Of a DNA stretch of 64,000 nt, positions 8,740 through 16,326 are shown piece by piece. The notes under the pieces are model-generated. The model saw only the letters and a program-made list of their open reading frames with translations. It was not told where the DNA came from and searched no databases. The stretch is from Streptomyces humi. GTDB taxonomy: Bacteria > Actinomycetota > Actinomycetes > Streptomycetales > Streptomycetaceae. The translations under genes were made by a program, and so were the position numbers. Numbering within the stretch: the stretch's first letter is position 1; each line of letters opens with the position of its first letter. Location of the stretch: contig NZ_LBMU02000077.1 in assembly GCF_001005085.2 (NCBI RefSeq), positions 21,346 to 85,345 on the forward strand, in the 5' to 3' direction.

Positions 8740-9052
8740 GTCGTTCCTCACTCGGGACTCGGGCGCACGTCTCGTGCCGTGTCGCTCCAGCTGTACCGTA
8801 GCGTTCACTCCAATTGGAATGAACGCTACGCTAGCCAGGGTGTCCGGGGTGGTCAAGGAGGGCGGTGGCGGCAAGGACCGCCGAAGCCGCCGGGCGTCGG
8901 GGGGCGCAGGCCCGCGGCGGCGCACCGCGGCCGGGCGCGCACGCCATGCCGTGCGCCCGGGCGCGGTGGCCGCCGCCTGTCCGGGCCGTCGGGGGAAGAG
9001 GATGCTTACCCGGGTCGGCCCTCGGCAACGGGCCGGAATCCAAGGGGGGAAT
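8740..9052. other. Intergenic region between the divergent hydrolase and lectin genes
   Basis: This ~313-bp gap contains one clear feature, the long palindrome at 8798-8829. The remainder toward the lectin is GC-rich and holds no ORF with convincing codon bias. Confidence 0.6.
8798..8829. promoter_or_regulatory. 32-bp near-perfect palindrome, operator candidate
   Basis: GTAGCGTTCACTCCAATT is followed by its complement with a single mismatch, centred between 8813 and 8814. It lies 59 bp upstream of the hydrolase start. The core GTTCAYTCCAATTGGARTGAAC is an even palindrome, as bound by TetR- or MarR-type dimers. It probably controls the ring-cleavage operon, and no TetR gene is adjacent. Confidence 0.7.
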
Positions 9053-9562
9053 GTGCCGTACCTTCGCCGTGCCATCTCGTTCACCGCGGTGTTCGCCGCC
9101 GCACTGGGATCGTCCTTACTCCCCGCCGCGGCCGCGCAGGCCGCCGGCGTGACGACCGTCCACCGCCTCGAACCGTCCGCGGTCGCCCCGGCCCTCGGGG
9201 CGCCGGCCGCCACCCGGTACCGGGGCCGGCTGCTGCCCGGCGGCCGCCTCAACCCCGGGGACCGGCTCGTCAGTCCGAACCGGCTCAACGTCCTCGTGAT
9301 GCAGCAGGACGGCAACCTGGTCGAGACCATCCCGCGTGGCCGCATCGTCTGGCAGAGCGGCACCCACGACCCGTACTCCGTGCTGTTCATGCAGAACGAC
9401 GGCAACCTGGTCGTGGTCGCGCCCGGCAACCGCCCGGTCTGGGCGTCCGGCACCGCCGGCCGTCCGGGCTCGGACCTGGAACTCCAGAACGACCGGAACC
9501 TGGTCGTCTACGCACCCGGCCATGTCGCGGTCTGGGCGAACAACATCGCGGGCCGGCCCTGA
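9053..9562 (+). CDS. Secreted bulb-type (D-mannose-binding) lectin domain protein
   Basis: A 169-residue protein. GTG 9053 follows AAGGGGGGA; longer starts upstream would bury the signal peptide. The N-terminus is RRA plus a hydrophobic stretch (FTAVFAAALGSSLLPA) ending AAAQA, a Sec signal with signal peptidase I site. The mature part has three B-lectin repeats with the sugar-binding pattern QxDxNxVxY: MQQDGNLVE, MQNDGNLVVV and LQNDRNLVVY. The first two have degenerate ends and the third best fits a working mannose site. It stands alone, in the opposite direction to its neighbours. Confidence 0.85.
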   Translation: MPYLRRAISFTAVFAAALGSSLLPAAAAQAAGVTTVHRLEPSAVAPALGAPAATRYRGRLLPGGRLNPGDRLVSPNRLNVLVMQQDGNLVETIPRGRIVWQSGTHDPYSVLFMQNDGNLVVVAPGNRPVWASGTAGRPGSDLELQNDRNLVVYAPGHVAVWANNIAGRP

Positions 9563-9594
9563 ACCGGCGATCCTGAACCGGCGGCCCTGAACCG

Positions 9595-10401
9595 CTAGTC
9601 GAACTGGCTCGGCATCGGTGCCGGGGTCTTGCCGGCGAGCACGTCCTTGAGGCGCTGGGCGCCGTTCTGCACCGCCAGCGTGGTGCTGTCGTGGTCGACG
9701 GCGTCCAGGGCGCCGTTGGTGACGGCCGCCCCGGACGCGCCGATCCGCAGCACCGCGACATCCGTGACGTAGGTGACGGGCTGCCCGTCGCTGGTGCCCT
9801 GCACGGTCACCGTCAGGGCCGCCCGGCCGTCGCCCACGTCCGGGATCTGCGCCGAGACGACCTGGATCGTGCGCTTGTCACCGTTCTTGCCGGTGGCCGT
9901 GAACTGGTTGCACTTCTCCGGCAGGCTCTTCAGCCAGGTCAGTGTGGAGTTGAGGCTGTCCGAACCGTAGTCGCCGACCTGGTACAGCATCCGGGCGGTG
10001 TCCGAGGTGAAGCCGCGCAGCCCGGAGGCGCCCGAGGCGCGGCCGAGCAGACTGTCGGAGTACAGGCCGTCGAGCAGCCGCTGGCAGTCGGCCGCGTCGG
10101 CCTTGGCGGTGAGGAACCCGGCCACGTCGACCTTGCCGACCAGCATGGTGTTGCGCCAGGTCGCGGCGTCCGTGGCCAGCTGCCAGTTGTCCTCGATGTC
10201 GGCCGGCGTGATCAGCGCCGCCTGCGCGCCCGCCCCGGTGAGGGCGGGGGTCGACGACGGCGCGGGAGAGCGCTCGGCGGCGGGCGAGACGGCCGAGGCT
10301 CCGGAGCCGTCGCTCCCGCCCGAACAGGCGGCGGTGGCGAGCAGGGCCCCCGCCGCCAGGGCCGCGGCGACCGTACGCGCGGGTCGGGACGGACGGGTCA
10401 T
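9595..10401 (-). CDS. Lipoprotein of unknown function
   Basis: A 268-residue protein with a twin-Arg-poor, Ala-rich signal and lipobox TAAC (Cys26), followed by a Ser/Gly/Pro linker to about residue 55. The soluble domain begins near LITPADIEDNW and resembles small actinomycete sensor-like lipoproteins (PknH-like extracellular folds) only in general size. Two Cys in the mature domain (ADCQRLL, PEKCNQF) may form a disulfide. It is a single gene, convergent with the lectin, and its role is unknown. Short direct repeats of CCTGAACCGGCG lie in the gap between the two stop codons. Confidence 0.75.
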   Translation of the reverse strand: MTRPSRPARTVAAALAAGALLATAACSGGSDGSGASAVSPAAERSPAPSSTPALTGAGAQAALITPADIEDNWQLATDAATWRNTMLVGKVDVAGFLTAKADAADCQRLLDGLYSDSLLGRASGASGLRGFTSDTARMLYQVGDYGSDSLNSTLTWLKSLPEKCNQFTATGKNGDKRTIQVVSAQIPDVGDGRAALTVTVQGTSDGQPVTYVTDVAVLRIGASGAAVTNGALDAVDHDSTTLAVQNGAQRLKDVLAGKTPAPMPSQFD

Positions 10402-10675
10402 GGCGGCTGCCTCCTCGGGAACGCGGTACGTCACTCCGCGGGAGGCGCCGCTGCGCCCTCGCGGGGAACGCGGGTACGTTCCTCCACGCCACCATCCGTT
10501 CCGGCCACCGACCACCCGCGCGCGCCGTTCGGGTGAGCGCCGCGGTCCCGGGGGGTGCCGTGTACCACCCCGCCGACGGGGCGAAGCCGGTGTCCCAGGC
10601 GTGGACGCCCTCTTGACGCCGGGCGGAGCCGGATCGACACTCCAGATGGGAATCCTAGTGAAAAGGTAGGGAAAG
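10402..10675 (+). promoter_or_regulatory. Promoter region of the leader peptide-GST unit
   Basis: A 274-bp gap between the divergent lipoprotein and the leader ORF. TTGACG at about 10613-10618 is a -35 candidate for the plus strand. No convincing gene lies here. Confidence 0.35.
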
Positions 10676-10822
10676 ATGGATCGGCTGCGCGTGGTCACCG
10701 GCACGGAGCGCCGAGAGTGCCGTACGCCCTGGCCGGCTTCCCTGCTCACGTCCCCGCTGCTCACCTCCCGCCGGCACATCGACCTGCTGCGGGTGTGCAG
10801 CGCCATCAGCCGTACGGGTTGA
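10676..10822 (+). CDS. Cys-containing leader peptide (HIDLLRV family) upstream of the GST gene
   Basis: A 48-codon ORF from ATG 10676 to TGA 10822; shorter internal starts are possible. The C-terminus RRHIDLLRVCSAISRTG matches the short putative leader peptides found before sulfur-metabolism genes in Streptomyces, with a Cys codon just after the motif. GCCGTAC at its end (10809-10815) is complementary to GTACGGC in each of the downstream 27-bp repeats. Ribosome position on the Cys codon could therefore change RNA folding. The function as an attenuator is inferred. Confidence 0.7.
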   Translation: MDRLRVVTGTERRECRTPWPASLLTSPLLTSRRHIDLLRVCSAISRTG

Positions 10823-10828
10823 CCGCCG

Positions 10829-10909
10829 GCGCCCCGTGGCCCGGTACGGCCGTCCGCGCCCCGTGGCCCGGTACGGCCGTCCGCGCCCCGTCGCACGGTA
10901 CGGCCGTCC
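10829..10909 (+). repeat. Three tandem 27-bp repeats between leader peptide and GST gene
   Basis: Units at 10829-10855, 10856-10882 and 10883-10909 share GCGCCCCGTGGCCCGGTACG followed by GCCGTCC; the third has two changes. Each carries GTACGGC, which can pair with the end of the leader ORF. Confidence 0.85.
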
Positions 10910-11034
10910 GCGCCCAGCACCGGGCACCACCGCCCGCGCTCCGCCGCCCGCGCACCGTCGCCCGGGCCGGCGCCCGCCCTCCGACGAACGCTTCCGCCGC
11001 GCGTACGTCCACGCGCCCGTACCCGGGGAGACGC

Positions 11035-11898
11035 ATGTCCATCACTCCACTCGCCGCCCTTCCGTCCGTCCGCACCGCGCCCGCCTTCCGCGGCCGGATC
11101 GGACGGGACGCGCGCAGCGGTCACTACGCCGTGCCGGGCCGCTACCGGCTCCACCTCGCCACCGCCTGTCCCGACGGCCTCCGCATCGCCGTCGGCCACA
11201 GCCTGCTCGCCCTGGACGACTGTTGTCCGGTGACCTTCCTGCCCGCCGTCCCGGACCATCCCGACGGCAGCCACACGGCGCTGCGCCCGCTGTACGAGGC
11301 CAGCGCCCACCGCTACTCGGGACCGGCCCTCGCGCCGGTGCTCAGCGACGACTGGTCGGGCCGGATCGTCTCCACCCACGGCCGGGACATCCTGCGCGAC
11401 CTCGACCGGCACTTCGGCGACGGCGTCACGCGCCTGTACCCGTGCGGTGCCGAGGCCGAGATCGAGGCGGTCGAGCGGCTGTGTGCCCAGGACGTCGAAC
11501 AGGCCGCGCAGCGTGCCGGCCGGGAGGGCGGCGACCCGCGGGCGCTGGAGACCCTGCTCGCCGCGCTGGACGAGCTGGAACACCGGCTCACCGGCGTCGA
11601 GTTCCTGGCCGGCGGTCGACTGACCGCCGCCGACGTCGAGTTGTGGGTGACCCTGGTGCAGCTCGACACCGTGCACCGCAACCACCTGGACGCCTCCGCC
11701 GTGCACCGCGTCGCCGACCACCCGGTGCTGTGGGCCTACGCCCGGCGGCTGGCCGCGCACCCCGCCTTCGGCGCCCACCTCGACCTCGACGGCATCGCCC
11801 GCCGCCACCACGGCCGCTGCCAGGGCCTGGAAGCCGCCGGCGCGGCCGTCCAGATCCTGGACTGGGCCGGGCATGCCGCGGACGCTTCCCGCAGGTGA
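11035..11898 (+). CDS. GST-like protein of the glutathionyl-hydroquinone reductase (Xi/ECM4) family
   Basis: A 287-residue protein from ATG 11035. The thioredoxin-like half has ATACPDGLR with Cys45 where Xi-class enzymes have CPWAHR. It then has YSGPALAPVLSDDWSGRIVS, matching the cis-Pro segment of the family. The all-helical half has LYPCGAEAEIEAVERL and LAGGRLTAADVELW. Xi enzymes reduce glutathionylated hydroquinones, but streptomycetes use mycothiol, so the thiol and substrate here are uncertain. The leader peptide upstream ties it to sulfur supply. Confidence 0.83.
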   Translation: MSITPLAALPSVRTAPAFRGRIGRDARSGHYAVPGRYRLHLATACPDGLRIAVGHSLLALDDCCPVTFLPAVPDHPDGSHTALRPLYEASAHRYSGPALAPVLSDDWSGRIVSTHGRDILRDLDRHFGDGVTRLYPCGAEAEIEAVERLCAQDVEQAAQRAGREGGDPRALETLLAALDELEHRLTGVEFLAGGRLTAADVELWVTLVQLDTVHRNHLDASAVHRVADHPVLWAYARRLAAHPAFGAHLDLDGIARRHHGRCQGLEAAGAAVQILDWAGHAADASRR

Positions 11899-11975
11899 GA
11901 GCCGGTCCAGCCGTTCCGCCAACTGGACAGGCGTTGACATTTGTTCGGGCGGCTGCCTAACTTACGGACCAGAAC

Positions 11976-12092
11976 GGTCAAGAGCGTCAGCATCGAGCCC
12001 TGGCTTGCTGACCGGCAACCCTCGCACCGCGGTGGGGTGCCCCAGGTGACGACCCGACCGAATGACGACGTTCGGTAAGCGCGCGGCCCACC
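11976..12092 (+). ncRNA. SAM-IV riboswitch
   Basis: The order of conserved blocks matches the actinomycete SAM-IV aptamer: GGTCAAGAGCGTCAGC, CCCTGGCTTGCTGACCGGCA, ACCCTCG, GCGGTGGGGTGCCCCAGGTG, then ACGACC closing P1. The hairpin CCGAATGACGACGTTCGG and the downstream segment to about 12092 fit the extra 3' helix and pseudoknot of this class. It binds S-adenosylmethionine and usually represses sulfur genes. It sits 5' of a Cys-rich leader peptide and the ABC importer operon. The 3' boundary is approximate. Confidence 0.88.
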
Positions 12093-12118
12093 GGGCCACC
12101 AAGTGACAGGTGACGGAC

Positions 12119-12277
12119 ATGTACGCAGCTTCCAGCACGGCCCCGCGCCGCGCCGCGGGCTGCGTACAGCCGTACCCGAGCCCGCTCGTCGCCGACCGTG
12201 CCGTCGACCTGCTCCGTGTCAACAGCGCCCTGTGTAGCGCGTGTACCGCACCGGGCTGTGCCCGCTGTCGGGTCTGA
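12119..12277 (+). CDS. Cys-rich leader peptide (VDLLRV family) upstream of the ABC importer
   Basis: A 52-codon ORF: ATG 12119 preceded by AGGTGACGGAC, TGA at 12275. It contains DRAVDLLRVNSALC and then an unusual tail, SACTAPGCARCRV, giving five Cys codons in the last 14 positions if LC is included as the first. The leader family has this motif before Cys codons, and slow decoding when Cys is scarce would alter downstream folding. It follows the SAM-IV riboswitch, so two sensors act in series. The permease start is 195 bp downstream. Confidence 0.75.
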   Translation: MYAASSTAPRRAAGCVQPYPSPLVADRAVDLLRVNSALCSACTAPGCARCRV

Positions 12278-12471
12278 CCAGGCTTTCTCGCCCCGTACCC
12301 GCAGCATCGCGCCTCAGCGTTCCTGACGAAAGCACCGGCCGTCCGGTGTGACGCCGTCCGCCCAGCCTCAGTGTCCCGCGCGCCCCCGCGCCCCGTGCCG
12401 TGCCCGAACACGGCGCGGTGCCGCGTGCCCGGCCGCGGGACCCGAGGTGTCCGACTCCGCCGGAGCCCGCC

Positions 12472-13452
12472 ATGAGTGAACCCCCAGGCGCCACCCTCGC
12501 CCCCGAGGCGCCGTCCGCCGCCGACGAACCGTCAAAACCCCTCGCCGCCCAGCGCGTTCTGCCGCTGCGCAGGCCCGGACGCTGGATGGCCACCGCCGCC
12601 GTCCTGGTCCTGGTCGCCCAGTTCGCGCACGGACTGGTGACCAACCCCTTCTACCAGTGGGACCGCTGGGGCTACTGGTTCCTGCGGCCGAGCATCCTCG
12701 ACGGGCTGGTCATCACCCTCGAAGTAACCGCCTACAGCGCGGTGTTGGGACTCATAGGCGGCATCCTGCTCGCGCTGGCCCGGCTCTCGAAGAGCCCGGT
12801 GCTGCGCGCGGTCAGCTGGACCTACGTCTGGGCGCTGCGCTCCATACCGCTCATCGTGGTCCTGCTCTTCCTCTACAACTTCAGTGCCCTGTACAGGACG
12901 TTGAGTGTCGGCGTCCCCTTCGGGCCGGCCTTCTTCTCCTTCGACGAGTCGAAGCTCGCCACCGACATGGTGATCGCCGTCGTCGGCCTCAGCCTCAACG
13001 AGGCGGCCTACGCGGCCGAGGTGGTCCGCGGCGGCATCCTCTCCGTGGACCAGGGCCAGCACGAGGCGGCCGCCGCACTCGGACTGCCCAAGGGCTACCA
13101 GTTCCGCAGGATCGTCTTCCCGCAGGCGCTCCGGTCGATCATCCCGAACTACGTCAACCAGCTCATCGGTCTCGTCAAGAGCACCTCGCTGGTCTTCTAC
13201 GTGTCGCTGCTCGACCTCTTCGGCACCGCGCAGAGCATGGGCTCCACCTACCCCGGCGACATCGTGCCGCTGCTGCTGGTGGTCACCGTCTGGTACCTGA
13301 TCCTCACCAGCGTCGTCTCCGTGATCCAGTTCTACGTCGAGCGGTACTACGCCCGGGGCGCCACCCGCTCGTTGCCGCCGACCCCCTGGCAGAGACTGCG
13401 GGCCGGCCTCACCGACCTGCGCGCCCGCGTCCGCCGGGAGGCCGCCGTATGA
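12472..13452 (+). CDS. Amino-acid-type ABC transporter permease (cystine/organosulfur import)
   Basis: A 326-residue membrane protein of the HisM/TcyL family. The N-terminal cytoplasmic tail is followed by the first TM (ATAAVLVLVAQFA) and the permease domain with ITLEVTAYSAVLGLIGGILL. The EAA loop interacting with the ATPase is SVDQGQHEAAAALGLPKGYQ. It starts the operon permease-ATPase-binding protein and its stop overlaps the next start (ATGA). The riboswitch and Cys leader upstream argue for cystine, methionine or a related sulfur compound as substrate. Confidence 0.9.
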   Translation: MSEPPGATLAPEAPSAADEPSKPLAAQRVLPLRRPGRWMATAAVLVLVAQFAHGLVTNPFYQWDRWGYWFLRPSILDGLVITLEVTAYSAVLGLIGGILLALARLSKSPVLRAVSWTYVWALRSIPLIVVLLFLYNFSALYRTLSVGVPFGPAFFSFDESKLATDMVIAVVGLSLNEAAYAAEVVRGGILSVDQGQHEAAAALGLPKGYQFRRIVFPQALRSIIPNYVNQLIGLVKSTSLVFYVSLLDLFGTAQSMGSTYPGDIVPLLLVVTVWYLILTSVVSVIQFYVERYYARGATRSLPPTPWQRLRAGLTDLRARVRREAAV

Positions 13453-14237
13453 GCATCACCGACACCCTGGAGACGGCCCCCGCCGCCCTGGAGATCCACG
13501 ACGTCCACAAGTGGTACGGCGCCCACCGCGTCCTCGACGGCGTCGACCTGACCATCCGGCCCGGCGAGGTCACCGTCATCCTCGGCCCGTCCGGCTCCGG
13601 CAAGTCCACGCTCCTCAGGGTCATCAACCACCTGGAGAAGCCCGAGATCGGCTACGTCAGCGTCAACGACGAACTGATCGGCGTGAAGCGCCAGGGCGAG
13701 AGGCTCAAGGAGCTGAGCGAGCGCGCCATCCTGGCCCAGCGCGGCCGGATCGGCTTCGTCTTCCAGAACTTCAACCTCTTCCCGCACCTGACCGTGCTGG
13801 ACAACGTGGCCGCCGCCCCCGTCGCCACCGGGAAGCTGACCAAGCCCGAAGCCCAGGCACTGGCCAAGGAACTCCTCGAACGCGTCGGCCTCGGCGAACG
13901 CGTCGGCGCCTACCCGCGGCAGCTGTCCGGCGGCCAGCAGCAGCGCGTCGCCATCGCCCGCGCCCTCGCCCTGCGCCCCGGCGTCATCCTCTTCGACGAG
14001 CCCACCTCCGCCCTCGACCCCGAACTCGTCGGGGAAGTCCTCTCCGTCATCAAGGACCTGGCCACCAGCGGCACCACGCTCGTCATCGTCACCCACGAGA
14101 TCGGCTTCGCCCGCGAGATCGCCGACCGGGTCGTCTTCATCGACGAAGGCAGGATCGTCGAGCAGGGCCCGCCCTCCGAGGTCCTCGACAAGCCGCGGCA
14201 CGAGCGCACCAGGGACTTCCTCAGCAAGGTCCTCTGA
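13449..14237 (+). CDS. Amino-acid-type ABC transporter ATP-binding protein
   Basis: A 262-residue importer ATPase. Walker A is GPSGSGKST (46-54), the Q-loop FVFQNFNLFPHLTV, the signature LSGGQQQR, Walker B GVILFDEPTSALD and the switch His in VTHEIGFA. It is closest in motif pattern to GlnQ/TcyN-type subunits. Start ATG 13449 overlaps the permease stop. It energises uptake with the adjacent permease. Confidence 0.93.
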   Translation: MSITDTLETAPAALEIHDVHKWYGAHRVLDGVDLTIRPGEVTVILGPSGSGKSTLLRVINHLEKPEIGYVSVNDELIGVKRQGERLKELSERAILAQRGRIGFVFQNFNLFPHLTVLDNVAAAPVATGKLTKPEAQALAKELLERVGLGERVGAYPRQLSGGQQQRVAIARALALRPGVILFDEPTSALDPELVGEVLSVIKDLATSGTTLVIVTHEIGFAREIADRVVFIDEGRIVEQGPPSEVLDKPRHERTRDFLSKVL

Positions 14238-14302
14238 ACCGCCGCACCCCAGACCTCCCCCCACGCCCTCACCCTCATCACCGGCACCGACAAGGAACGG
14301 CC

Positions 14303-15328
14303 ATGTCTACCCACTTCACCCGACGCAGCCTGATCAGAGGCATCACCGCGGCCACCGCCGTCGCCTCCCTCGCCACCGGGCTCGCCGCCTGCGGGGGCGA
14401 CAGCGACGCGGCCACCACCACCGACAGCGCCAAGTCCGGGGAGGTCGTCGTCGGACGGGTCTCCAACGGCGCGGCCACCCAGACCGCCGTCAAGGTCTCC
14501 GAGGTCAAGTCCATCAGCGCGGAACTGCCCGCCGCCGTCCGCAAGAGCGGCAAGCTGGTGATCGGCGAGGGCGCCCTGCCCGCCGGGTTCCCGCCGCTGG
14601 CGTACGTCGGCAGCGACCAGAAGACCCTCACCGGCTCCGAACCCGACCTCGGCCGCCTGGTCGCCGCGGTCCTCGGACTCCAGCCGGAGATCAAGAACTT
14701 CACCTGGGAGAACATGTTCGTCGGCATCGACAGCGGCAAGGTCGACGTGGCCCTCTCCAACATCACCGACACCGAGGAACGCAAGAAGAAGTACGAGTTC
14801 GCCTCCTACCGGCAGGACAACCTCGCCTTCATCGTGCCGAAGAAGAGCACCTGGAACTTCGACGGCAACTACGAGAACCTCGCCGGCAAGACGGTCGCCG
14901 TCGGCTCCGGCACCAACCAGGAGAAGATCCTCCTGGAGTGGCAGTCGAAGCTCGCCAAGGAGGGCAAGAAGCTCACCGTCAAGTACTTCCAGGACAGCAC
15001 CAGCACCTTCCTGGCCCTGAACAGCGGGAAGATCGACGCCTCGTTCGGCCCCAACCCCGGCTTCGCCTACCACAACAAGCAGACGGCGAACACGCCCAAC
15101 GCCACCCGCACCGCGGGCACCTACTCCGGCGCCGGCGCCAGCCTCCAAGGCCTGATCGCGGCCACCGCCAAGAAGGACAGCGGCCTCGCCAAGCCCCTCG
15201 CGGACGCGATCAACTACCTGATCGAGCATGGTCAGTACGCCCAGTGGCTCAAGGCCTACAACCTCTCCGACGAGGCCGTCGCCAAGTCCGAGGTCAACCC
15301 GCCCGGACTGCCGCTCGACAACTCGTGA
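14303..15328 (+). CDS. ABC transporter substrate-binding lipoprotein (amino-acid/cystine type)
   Basis: A 341-residue protein. The signal RRSLIRGITAATAV has twin arginines and ends in lipobox LAAC (Cys30), so a Tat-exported lipoprotein is possible. The SBP family 3 fold is recognisable by LVIGEGALPAGFPPLAY, GSEPDLGRLVAAVLGL, DVALSNITDTEERKKKYEFA and TVAVGSGTNQ. It captures substrate for the upstream permease and ATPase. Spacing to the ATPase is 65 bp with AAGGAAC before ATG. Confidence 0.9.
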   Translation: MSTHFTRRSLIRGITAATAVASLATGLAACGGDSDAATTTDSAKSGEVVVGRVSNGAATQTAVKVSEVKSISAELPAAVRKSGKLVIGEGALPAGFPPLAYVGSDQKTLTGSEPDLGRLVAAVLGLQPEIKNFTWENMFVGIDSGKVDVALSNITDTEERKKKYEFASYRQDNLAFIVPKKSTWNFDGNYENLAGKTVAVGSGTNQEKILLEWQSKLAKEGKKLTVKYFQDSTSTFLALNSGKIDASFGPNPGFAYHNKQTANTPNATRTAGTYSGAGASLQGLIAATAKKDSGLAKPLADAINYLIEHGQYAQWLKAYNLSDEAVAKSEVNPPGLPLDNS

Positions 15329-15377
15329 CGCCCCGCACCGGCACGCCCGTCGGCTTACCAGGAAGGACTTCGCCTCC

Positions 15378-16124
15378 GTGACCGTCCGGACCGACCTCCG
15401 CGGAGGCGGAGCCCCCCTCACCCCCGACACCACACCGCTCGACAACGCCGTCTGGGCCGCCCTCACCGGCCCGCACGCCCACCTCGCGGAGCGGTTCGGC
15501 AGGGCCGCCCGCTACCCCGACGACGTCTACGCCTACGCGGCGCTCGCCGACGCCGCCGACCCGGCCGCCTGGGCCGACCTGCACGCGCTCGTCGGCCCCG
15601 GAACGACCGTGAAGATCAAGCCCGTCGAGCAGGCACCGCCCGGCTGGGAGGTGGTCGGCGGCGGGCGGGGCGTCCAGTTCGTGGACACCGCGCTGCGGGC
15701 CGAGCCCGACCCGGAGGCGGTACCGCTCGGACCGGCCGACGTGCCCGAGATGCTCGACCTGGTCGAGCGCACCCGGCCGGGCCCGTTCCGCACCCGGACC
15801 GTCGAGATGGGCGGCTATCTCGGCATCCGGCACCGGGGCAGGCTGATCGCCATGGCCGGGGAGCGGCTGCGGCTGCCCGGCTGGACCGAGATCAGCGCCG
15901 TCTGCACCGACCCGGACCACCGCGGCCGGGGCCTGGCCACCCGTCTGGTCCGCGCGGTCGCCGCCGGCGTCCGGGAGCGCGGGGAGACACCGTTCCTGCA
16001 CGCGGCCCCGGACAACGCGACAGCGATCCGGCTCTACGAGTCGATCGGCTTCACCGAGCGCCTGCGCGGCCGCACCCTGCTGGTGCGCAGCCCGGGAACA
16101 ACCGCGGACGCCCGGCTGTTGTGA
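15378..16124 (+). CDS. GNAT-family N-acetyltransferase
   Basis: A 248-residue protein starting at GTG 15378 with GGAAGGA upstream. The GNAT core lies in the C-terminal half: the acetyl-CoA binding motif A is ISAVCTDPDHRGRGLATRLV (Q/RxxGxG type), followed by NATAIRLYESIGFTERL. The N-terminal 100 residues form the unrecognised half typical of FR47-like members. It is 49 bp behind the binding protein gene and probably in that operon. It may acetylate an imported amine or thiol compound, but the substrate is unknown. Confidence 0.87.
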   Translation: MTVRTDLRGGGAPLTPDTTPLDNAVWAALTGPHAHLAERFGRAARYPDDVYAYAALADAADPAAWADLHALVGPGTTVKIKPVEQAPPGWEVVGGGRGVQFVDTALRAEPDPEAVPLGPADVPEMLDLVERTRPGPFRTRTVEMGGYLGIRHRGRLIAMAGERLRLPGWTEISAVCTDPDHRGRGLATRLVRAVAAGVRERGETPFLHAAPDNATAIRLYESIGFTERLRGRTLLVRSPGTTADARLL

Positions 16125-16168
16125 CTCAGGACGAGATGTACGCGAAGCAGGCCGAGGAGGTGCGGGAC

Positions 16169-16264
16169 ATGACACGTGTGGTCAGTCCCAGCCGCCGTAC
16201 CGTCCTGCACACCCGGCCGCACATCGACCTGCTGCGCGTGGCCGGCGCGCTCTGTTGTTCCTGA
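16169..16264 (+). CDS. Leader peptide (HIDLLRV family, ends in Cys-Cys-Ser) upstream of the monooxygenase operon
   Basis: A 31-codon ORF. ATG 16169 has an excellent GGAGGTG site; an in-frame ATG at 16136 is also possible. It contains RPHIDLLRVAGALCCS and stops 62 bp before the first monooxygenase. GGCGCGC (16244-16250) within its end can pair with GCGCGCC (16292-16298), so translation over the Cys codons would interfere with that hairpin. It links the FMN-dependent oxygenases to sulfur limitation. Confidence 0.78.
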   Translation: MTRVVSPSRRTVLHTRPHIDLLRVAGALCCS

Positions 16265-16326
16265 CTTTCCTCCGCCGCGCCCCAGCACCAGGCGCGCCCT
16301 CGTACGGACCTCAGGAAGGCACCACT

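Noticed and set aside
9003..9052. ATG 9003 as start of the lectin gene
   Set aside because: It would place a charged 16-residue segment before the signal peptide and lacks the strong AAGGGGGGA site that precedes GTG 9053.
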